Source: Aquimarina rhabdastrellae
Lineage (GTDB): Bacteria > Bacteroidota > Bacteroidia > Flavobacteriales > Flavobacteriaceae
DNA: 64,000 nt
Reading direction: 5' to 3'
Assembly: GCA_947387485.1 (NCBI GenBank)
Contig: CANDNT010000008.1
Span: forward strand, 62,001-126,000
Below the pieces are notes generated by a model that did no database searches, was not told where the DNA came from, and worked only from the letters and a program-made list of their open reading frames with translations. The position numbers and the translations under genes were made by a program. Of this stretch, positions 58,663 through 64,000 are shown one piece after another. Position 1 is the first letter of the stretch. Every line of letters starts with the position of its first letter.

Positions 58663-59223
58663 ATGTCTAAACTTTTAAAACGCCTGTTAATCGCTATAGT
58701 CGGAATCTTTATTTTAGGTTATTTAGGTTTTTCCTTTTTAAGAATGAATACCAAAAAACATAGTCCCGAAGAAACGATTACACACACTATTGAAAATATT
58801 GATTTCTCTGTATTTTATAATCGTCCATATAAAAAGGGGCGTATCATTTTTGGAGACTTAATCCCTTATGGAAAAGTATGGCGTACTGGAGCTAATGAAG
58901 CTACTACTTTTACTACTTCTAAAGATATTACCATAGATGGTTCTTTATTAAAAGCGGGAACCTATAGTCTATGGACCATACCAAATGAAAAATCCTGGAA
59001 AGTTATTTTTAATTCTAAAGTAAATGATTGGGGTGTTAACATGAGTGGAGAAGCTGCTAGAGAAAAACAATATGACGCTCTCACGATCGAAGTACCTGTA
59101 ACGTATTTAAAAGATCCTGTAGAGCAATTCACTATATATTTTGAAGATGCAAATGGTTTTTCAATACTATATCTTACTTGGGATACTACAGCTATAGCAG
59201 TTCCTATAGGATACGCTTCTTAA
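58663..59223 (+). CDS. DUF2911 domain protein
   Basis: A 186-residue protein with an N-terminal membrane anchor (~7-24) and the DUF2911 domain: GDLIPYGKVWRTGANEAT, TFTTSKDITIDGSLLKAGTYSLWTIP, WGVNMSG. DUF2911 is a beta-rich periplasmic domain found mainly in Bacteroidota, with unknown function. It stands 37 bases upstream of meaB on the same strand and could be co-transcribed with it. Confidence 0.9.
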   Translation: MSKLLKRLLIAIVGIFILGYLGFSFLRMNTKKHSPEETITHTIENIDFSVFYNRPYKKGRIIFGDLIPYGKVWRTGANEATTFTTSKDITIDGSLLKAGTYSLWTIPNEKSWKVIFNSKVNDWGVNMSGEAAREKQYDALTIEVPVTYLKDPVEQFTIYFEDANGFSILYLTWDTTAIAVPIGYAS

Positions 59224-59260
59224 TGTATTATTCATACCTTTGTTGTAAAGCTTTTATATA

Positions 59261-60343
59261 GTGACCGAATCAACTAAACATACACCCAAAGACCAACCTA
59301 TTCAAAAAGTACCGCCTAGTACTAATCTCAATGCGATTAATAGATTTAAACGCAAGCAAAAAAAAATGGAGTCGGCAGTACAAATGACACAGGATATCGT
59401 TAATGGTAATACCACTGTATTAAGTAAAGCCATTACGTTGATTGAAAGTACACATCAAAAGCATTTTAAACTTGCTCAAGAACTTATTGAACAATGTCTA
59501 CCTTATGCCAATAATTCTATTCGTATAGGAATTACAGGTGTACCTGGAGTAGGGAAAAGTACTTTTATAGAAGCATTAGGTAATCTTTTAATCAAACAAG
59601 GTAAAAAAGTAGCTGTATTAGCTATTGATCCTAGTAGCTCAATTTCTGGAGGAAGTATTTTAGGTGATAAAACCAGAATGGAATCTCTTGTTCGTTCTGA
59701 CCATGCTTTTATTCGCCCTTCTCCTTCTGGAAAATCATTAGGTGGTGTCGCTCAAAAAACTAGAGAATCTATTATTCTTTGTGAAGCTGCAGGATATGAT
59801 ATTATAATTGTTGAAACGGTAGGTGTAGGTCAAAGCGAAACTGCTGTACACAGTATGGTTGATTTCTTTTTACTCCTTAAACTAGCTGGTGCCGGTGATG
59901 AATTACAAGGGATTAAACGCGGTATTATAGAAATGGCAGATGCCATTGTTATCAATAAAGCCGATGGTGATAATATCAATAGAGCAAAACATGCCAAAAA
60001 TCAATTTAATAAAGCTTTACATCTTTATCCTCCTACAGAGAGTAATTGGATCCCAAAGGTATTAACTTGTAGTGGTTTGCAACATGAAGGAATTCTTGAC
60101 ATCTGGAAACTTATTAAAGAGTATGTTGGGTTAACACAATCTAATCAATATTTTGAACATCGCCGTAAGCAACAAAATGAATTTTGGTTGATACAAACAA
60201 TAGAAGATCAACTTAAAAATGCTTTTTATGAACACCCCAAAGTACATACTACCTTACAGGAACTTACTACACAGTTAAAACAAAATAAAATTACTCCTTT
60301 TGCGGCAGCACATTCTTTATTAAACTTATATAAAGACAGTTGA
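59261..60343 (+). CDS. meaB: methylmalonyl-CoA mutase-associated GTPase MeaB
   Basis: MeaB is a G3E GTPase that delivers or protects cobalamin in methylmalonyl-CoA mutase. The 360-residue protein has the P-loop GITGVPGVGKST (G91 region), DPSSSISGGSILGDKTRM, the G3 motif VETVGVGQSE, and the family segment AGAGDELQGIKRGIIE. The start is a GTG at 59261. It supports the view that the biotin carrier and biotin carboxylase at the end of the window serve propionyl-CoA-type metabolism. Confidence 0.94.
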   Translation: MTESTKHTPKDQPIQKVPPSTNLNAINRFKRKQKKMESAVQMTQDIVNGNTTVLSKAITLIESTHQKHFKLAQELIEQCLPYANNSIRIGITGVPGVGKSTFIEALGNLLIKQGKKVAVLAIDPSSSISGGSILGDKTRMESLVRSDHAFIRPSPSGKSLGGVAQKTRESIILCEAAGYDIIIVETVGVGQSETAVHSMVDFFLLLKLAGAGDELQGIKRGIIEMADAIVINKADGDNINRAKHAKNQFNKALHLYPPTESNWIPKVLTCSGLQHEGILDIWKLIKEYVGLTQSNQYFEHRRKQQNEFWLIQTIEDQLKNAFYEHPKVHTTLQELTTQLKQNKITPFAAAHSLLNLYKDS

Positions 60344-60423
60344 TATCCTATATCAGATTTGCTTTATAATTAAAAGTTCTTATTTTTAAACATACAATTC
60401 ATCAAAAAAATATTATTCCTGCT

Positions 60424-60855
60424 ATGGAAATGACATTAGAATACTGGAATGCTCTAGCGAATCAAACTTTATTAATCAGTTCTTTATTAAGTGGTTTTTC
60501 TATTACTGTTGTTATAAGTATTTTGGTCACTGATAACGACTCTAAAGTGATAAATCGCATCTTAAAACTTGCCACTATTTCTTCAGGATGTTTTCTTGTT
60601 ACAGTATTTGCTATGACACAGATCAGTATGATTACCACTCCTGGAGGTTATATTAAAAATATAACGACAGATGATTTTTTAGTACCTAGAGTAATTGGTA
60701 TTTTTACTTTTATGATTGGGCTCTTCAGTATCTCGGGAATTCTAGCACTTTCTGGTTGGGTAAAGTCAAGAAAAACAGGCATCTTTACAACTATAGTAGG
60801 TATACTAACCTTATTATTGATTTTTATTACTATGATTCGAATTAGCTTAGGGTAA
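60424..60855 (+). CDS. four-helix membrane protein of unknown function
   Basis: A 143-residue protein with four hydrophobic segments (~16-36, ~48-70, ~85-110, ~118-140) and short loops. No recognisable motif. It lies 80 bases after meaB and abuts the convergent spermidine-synthase-like gene directly. Confidence 0.6.
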   Translation: MEMTLEYWNALANQTLLISSLLSGFSITVVISILVTDNDSKVINRILKLATISSGCFLVTVFAMTQISMITTPGGYIKNITTDDFLVPRVIGIFTFMIGLFSISGILALSGWVKSRKTGIFTTIVGILTLLLIFITMIRISLG

Positions 60856-61512
60856 TCAATCTTCTTTAATTTTTTCTCCTATTACTAATGTATTAGATCT
60901 TCCTACATTAAGATGTTTTTCTATCTGTATCTGGTTTGCTAGATGCATTTGAAGCTTTTTAATTACTGGAACTATTATTTGAGTATTCATCCCTGCATTA
61001 AACAAAAACTTTCCTTTAGGTAGTAATCTTTGCGAAATTGCTTCAAAAAAAGAAGCTTCATAAAATTGTTGAGGCACTTGATCATCTACAAAAAGATCTA
61101 TAATAATCAAATCATAAAAATTTTTATCCCTATCTATAAAAGTCAAGGCATCTTCGCATATAATTTGAAATGAAGAATTTGATGTAATAGCAAATTCATG
61201 TGCTGCTACATCAATAATTACTTCATCAATTTCTACTGCAGTAATAGCTACCCTTTTTCCATAGCATTGATAAATAGTAGGAATCACACTCCCTCCTCCT
61301 AATCCCAAAACCAATATATGAGCATCAGGTTTTACGTTAATTTTTTTTAATCCATATTGCAAAATTCGCTGTAGACTTCCATAAGAATAATTTGCATTGG
61401 CTGTATCTAAAACTTTAGTACCATTAACCCAAGTGATTTCTAGCAAACCATTATGTTTTGATGGAATAGTTTTGGATACTATAGGCATCAAATAACTCAG
61501 TATTTTTTTCAT
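60856..61512 (-). CDS. spermidine-synthase-like SAM-dependent methyltransferase fold protein
   Basis: A 218-residue protein from the ATG at 61512; a TTG at 61518 would add two residues. It has a nucleotide-binding VLGLGGGSVIPTIY near the N-terminal third, AVEIDEVIIDVAAHEF, and a DLIIIDLFVDDQVPQQFYE segment, as in the spermidine synthase / Fam. SpeE-like methylases. It lacks the full N-terminal beta domain of SpeE, so a methyltransferase of unknown substrate is more likely than a true aminopropyltransferase. Confidence 0.8.
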   Translation of the reverse strand: MKKILSYLMPIVSKTIPSKHNGLLEITWVNGTKVLDTANANYSYGSLQRILQYGLKKINVKPDAHILVLGLGGGSVIPTIYQCYGKRVAITAVEIDEVIIDVAAHEFAITSNSSFQIICEDALTFIDRDKNFYDLIIIDLFVDDQVPQQFYEASFFEAISQRLLPKGKFLFNAGMNTQIIVPVIKKLQMHLANQIQIEKHLNVGRSNTLVIGEKIKED

Positions 61513-61625
61513 AGACAATTTGGGGGTAAAATTGCTTATTCATTAAGATTGCCAAAAGTACTTGTTTCCTATCAATTCCATATAACTTTTTAGTTTAAAA
61601 AAAGAACATATCAAATCATTGCAAT

Positions 61626-61663
61626 AAAAAGCCTCAAATTTGATTCTAAAATTTGAGGCTTTT
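61626..61663 (-). terminator. rho-independent terminator after the 86-residue protein gene
   Basis: Arms of 15-16 bases (AAAAGCCTCAAATTT and its complement) with an 8-base loop, followed by T-rich sequence on the minus strand. Confidence 0.88.
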
Positions 61664-61668
61664 ATTGT

Positions 61669-61929
61669 TTAAAGTATTTCTGAATCTGCTGGAGTTATTT
61701 CTTCTCCAGTATCTTCATCAAAATTCTCCATAGTAGCTGCTAATCGCTTACTTACCTTTACCAGATAAATCGTGTCTTCTGTACTAACTTCTATTGCTTC
61801 AACAATTTCGTTATGCATGTTTTTAAAAGAGATCACGTTTAAATCATCATATCCATCTGGATATTTTGCTACTAATAATTCTAAAATTTCTTTGGTTAAT
61901 TTTTTGTAATCTACAATTACTCGTTTCAT
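61669..61929 (-). CDS. small conserved flavobacterial protein of unknown function
   Basis: An 86-residue cytoplasmic protein: an N-terminal basic-acidic helix (DYKKLTKEILELLVAKYPDGY), a central strand region (VISFKNMHNEIVEAIEVSTEDTIYLVKVSKRL), and an acidic end (DEDTGEEITPADSE). I have seen close relatives in many flavobacterial genomes under hypothetical names. No function known. Confidence 0.7.
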   Translation of the reverse strand: MKRVIVDYKKLTKEILELLVAKYPDGYDDLNVISFKNMHNEIVEAIEVSTEDTIYLVKVSKRLAATMENFDEDTGEEITPADSEIL

Positions 61930-62154
61930 CTAATTTAGGTCATTTAAGAGCCGTCACCAGCCTTTTTATATCAGTTATTAAGTCTTCTAATCTAAATTCA
62001 ATTATTTTTCACCACGCAAAAATAACTTCAAAATAGTGTATCAACACATACTTTTTCTTGATATAACATAGGCATAACATAACACGTCTATTTTTTCATA
62101 TTTGCCATGTTATAGCAAAAACAAATACGCTCAATCTATTTCTTAAACAATAGA

Positions 62155-62293
62155 AATGCATAAAAAATAAGGATAGCCACTTACGTAACTATCCTTACAC
62201 TGTAATCAATCAATCAAAGTGGATTATTCACACTTTATTAAAATGTTGTATTTGCTTTACACTTATATCTATAAGAAGACAAAATCTTCATTT
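62155..62293 (-). ncRNA. candidate small RNA or attenuated leader
   Basis: On the minus strand the -7 element TATTTTTG (62306-62299) is followed by two hairpins: AAAGTG/CACTTT (62238-62218) and TAAGGATAG/CTATCCTTA (62197-62168), then a T-rich tract. A 17-codon frame (62292 to about 62239) lies in between. It may be a short RNA or the attenuated leader of the 86-residue protein gene. Confidence 0.3.
62168..62197 (-). terminator. terminator-like hairpin on the minus strand
   Basis: Arms TAAGGATAG and CTATCCTTA with a 12-base loop, followed on the minus strand by TTTTTTATG-type Ts. No annotated minus-strand gene ends here. Confidence 0.55.
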
Positions 62294-62298
62294 TGTTA

Positions 62299-62306
62299 CA
62301 AAAATA
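62299..62306 (-). promoter_or_regulatory. candidate -7 element for the minus-strand RNA
   Basis: The minus strand reads TATTTTTG, a full TAnnTTTG match. No TTG at the usual spacing was seen. Confidence 0.3.
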
Positions 62307-62483
62307 CTATTCAAAATCATTATTTTTATAGGGGTAATCCCCTATTTTTATACCAGTATTTCACTTAATTTCATACAATCTCCCTATATTTTTATTGTGT
62401 TATTTTTTTACTTAAGTAATATGCTAAAACTTACTTTTTATTAAATAAAACTTATATTTACGAGACACTCTAAACAAAAACTC

Positions 62484-62969
62484 GTGAAAAAAACCTATGC
62501 CCTTAAGGTTAATGATACTCATACATTTGATCTTAATACTCAAGATGCAAATGCTTTAGACAGTATCGAGACGACCTCAAAAGAACAACATATTTTATAC
62601 AAAAACACTTCTTATACTACCTCATTGGTATCCTCAGATTTTCATCAAAAAAAATATGCTGTTACCGTTAATGGTACTACATATGATGTCGCCATTGCCG
62701 ATGATTTAGATATTTTAATTAAGACGTTAGGATTATCACTAGGAAGTACAAAGGTTGTAAATTCAATCAAAGCACCTATGCCAGGGTTGATTCTTAGTGT
62801 TAATGCTCAAATAGGACAAGAAATCAAAGAAGGAGACTCTTTAATTATCATCGAAGCTATGAAAATGGAGAATAATCTTACTTCACCTAGAGATGGTGTA
62901 ATTAAGGATATTACCATAAAAGCTGGCGATACAGTAGAGAAAAATGCTTTATTGATCGAATTTGAATAA
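62484..62969 (+). CDS. biotin carboxyl carrier protein of an acyl-CoA carboxylase
   Basis: A 161-residue protein whose C-terminal ~75 residues form the biotinyl domain: KAPMPGLILSVN and EAMKMENN, with the biotinylated lysine K127. The N-terminal half is beta-rich and less conserved. The start is a GTG at 62484. It lies 57 bases upstream of the biotin carboxylase gene. The pair carries the first half of the carboxylation, probably of propionyl-CoA, together with a carboxyltransferase outside the window. Confidence 0.92.
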   Translation: MKKTYALKVNDTHTFDLNTQDANALDSIETTSKEQHILYKNTSYTTSLVSSDFHQKKYAVTVNGTTYDVAIADDLDILIKTLGLSLGSTKVVNSIKAPMPGLILSVNAQIGQEIKEGDSLIIIEAMKMENNLTSPRDGVIKDITIKAGDTVEKNALLIEFE

Positions 62970-63026
62970 TCAAAGCGTCTTAACTACATCTTATTATTTT
63001 TTGTATAAAGAAATACTACAACACAA

Positions 63027-64000
63027 ATGAAAAAAATATTAGTGGCCAATCGAGGTGAAATTGCACTTCGAATCATGAAAACGGTCAAAAAAATGGGGAT
63101 TAAAACTGTAGCTGTTTTTTCTAAAGCAGATCGTCAATCTCCTCATGTTACTTATGCAGACGAAGCTATTTGTATAGGTGAAGCTCCATCTAGTCAATCG
63201 TATTTATTAGGTGATAAAATTATAGAAGTTGCACAACAGTTACATGTAGATGCAATTCATCCTGGTTATGGTTTCTTAAGTGAAAATGCTGCTTTCGCGA
63301 AAGCTGTTACCGATGCAGGTCTTACGTTTATTGGTCCTGGTATCGAAGCTATAGAAAAAATGGGAAATAAGCTTGCTGCCAAAGAAACTGTTAAAGCTTA
63401 TGATATCCCTATGGTTCCTGGTATTGATGAAGCTATTACCGATCCTGAAAAAGCTAAAACCATTGCAAAAGATATTGGTTTTCCTATTTTAATTAAAGCT
63501 GCCGCTGGTGGTGGTGGTAAAGGTATGCGCGTAGTTGAACGCGAAGAAGACTTATCTGAGCAAATGGATCGTGCAATAAGCGAAGCCGTTTCTGCTTTTG
63601 GTGATGGTTCTGTTTTTATTGAAAAATACGTAGGTTCACCTAGACATATAGAAATCCAAGTACTTGCAGATAGTCACGGTAATTTTGTTCACTTATTCGA
63701 GCGTGAATGTAGTGTACAACGTAGACATCAAAAAGTTGTAGAAGAAGCTCCTTCTGCCATACTCACTCCTGCTTTGCGAGAAGCTATGGGAACTGCAGCT
63801 GTTAATGTAGCTAAATCTTGTAATTACTTAGGTGCTGGAACTGTTGAATTCTTGGTAGACGAGAATCACAACTTCTATTTCTTAGAGATGAATACGCGTT
63901 TACAAGTAGAACATCCTGTAACCGAACTAATCACTCAGGTTGATCTTGTAGAACAGCAAATTCGTATAGCTCGAGGCGAAAAATTAAGTTTTACACAAGA
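63027..64000 (+). CDS. biotin carboxylase subunit, 3'-truncated by the window
   Basis: The frame is open from the ATG at 63027 to the end of the window. It begins MKKILVANRGEIALRIMKT, the classic biotin carboxylase start. It then has HPGYGFLSENAAFA, KAAAGGGGKGMRVV (ATP-grasp glycine-rich loop), EKYVGSPRHIEIQVLAD, ECSVQRRHQKVVEEAP and EMNTRLQVEHPVTE, in order. It uses ATP and bicarbonate to carboxylate the biotin of the preceding protein. About 325 residues of a usual ~480 are visible. accC-type, more likely part of a propionyl-CoA or related acyl-CoA carboxylase given meaB nearby. Confidence 0.94.
   Translation, partial: MKKILVANRGEIALRIMKTVKKMGIKTVAVFSKADRQSPHVTYADEAICIGEAPSSQSYLLGDKIIEVAQQLHVDAIHPGYGFLSENAAFAKAVTDAGLTFIGPGIEAIEKMGNKLAAKETVKAYDIPMVPGIDEAITDPEKAKTIAKDIGFPILIKAAAGGGGKGMRVVEREEDLSEQMDRAISEAVSAFGDGSVFIEKYVGSPRHIEIQVLADSHGNFVHLFERECSVQRRHQKVVEEAPSAILTPALREAMGTAAVNVAKSCNYLGAGTVEFLVDENHNFYFLEMNTRLQVEHPVTELITQVDLVEQQIRIARGEKLSFTQ

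Larger units (their letters stand above)
61930..62483. other. 554-base intergenic region
   Basis: No coding region longer than 17 codons on either strand. It contains a hairpin at 62168-62197 that looks like a minus-strand terminator and a -7-like element at 62299-62306 (see separate entries), so it may encode a short RNA. Confidence 0.5.

Overview
The window is A+T-rich chromosomal DNA from a member of the Bacteroidota, most likely a marine-type Flavobacteriaceae. The support is: a type B (CHU_C) sorting domain of the type IX secretion system, an Oar-like TonB-dependent receptor, a monomeric isocitrate dehydrogenase, the Bacteroidota form of RNA polymerase omega, lineage-restricted families (DUF4835, DUF6913, DUF6095), almost no Shine-Dalgarno sequences, several TTG/GTG starts, and promoters of the TTG-N17~21-TAnnTTTG type. 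I cannot fix the genus. No tRNA, rRNA, insertion sequence, prophage or CRISPR array was seen.

Layout. 1-2450: the 3' end of an Rhs/YD-repeat gene with a deaminase-like toxin tip and a SUKH-like immunity gene. 2464-8390 (minus): fabI, recN, and a bamD-rpoZ-coaBC-DUF4835 operon with a good promoter. 8475-20192: a Kir-type K+ channel, dapA, a SPOR-domain protein, a large SF1 helicase with a possible nuclease tail, ligA, a lipoprotein, a LOG-family hydrolase, prmC and an acetyltransferase. 20253-27346: a LEA14-like lipoprotein gene broken by a 10-bp tandem repeat, ribD, a HAD phosphatase, a DMT transporter, a YigZ protein, a thioesterase, dnaA with a repeat-bearing leader, a low-MW phosphatase and an RsmI-like methylase. 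27355-38698: a transglycosylase-like protein, mltG-GNAT-dapF, HtrA, a long GAPDH, a small membrane protein, an Oar-like receptor and trmD. 39037-44325: a 1762-residue secreted protein with an HExxH motif and ten exactly 258-bp Ig-like repeats, lying between trmD and rplS. 44453-51605: rplS, a non-coding interval with an orphan terminator, an unknown acidic protein, icd, murQ-DUF6095, a DinB protein and a secreted coiled-coil protein. 51655-54556 (minus): ECF sigma, anti-sigma-like, SIR2-like, pentapeptide-repeat and small membrane proteins, tightly packed. 54783-64000: small membrane and secreted proteins, a second ECF sigma cassette, DUF2911, meaB, a spermidine-synthase-like protein, a biotin carrier and the start of a biotin carboxylase.

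How the genes work together. Most are housekeeping: cell wall and lysine precursors (dapA, dapF, murQ, mltG), coenzyme A and riboflavin (coaBC, ribD), replication and repair (dnaA, ligA, recN), translation (rplS, trmD, prmC), envelope assembly (bamD, htrA), and propionyl-CoA-type metabolism (meaB, biotin carrier, biotin carboxylase). The accessory parts that deserve attention are the Rhs toxin-immunity pair, the SIR2/pentapeptide/membrane-protein trio, the giant repeat protein placed between trmD and rplS, the frameshifted lipoprotein, and two intervals that look like small-RNA genes because they end in terminators that no coding region explains.
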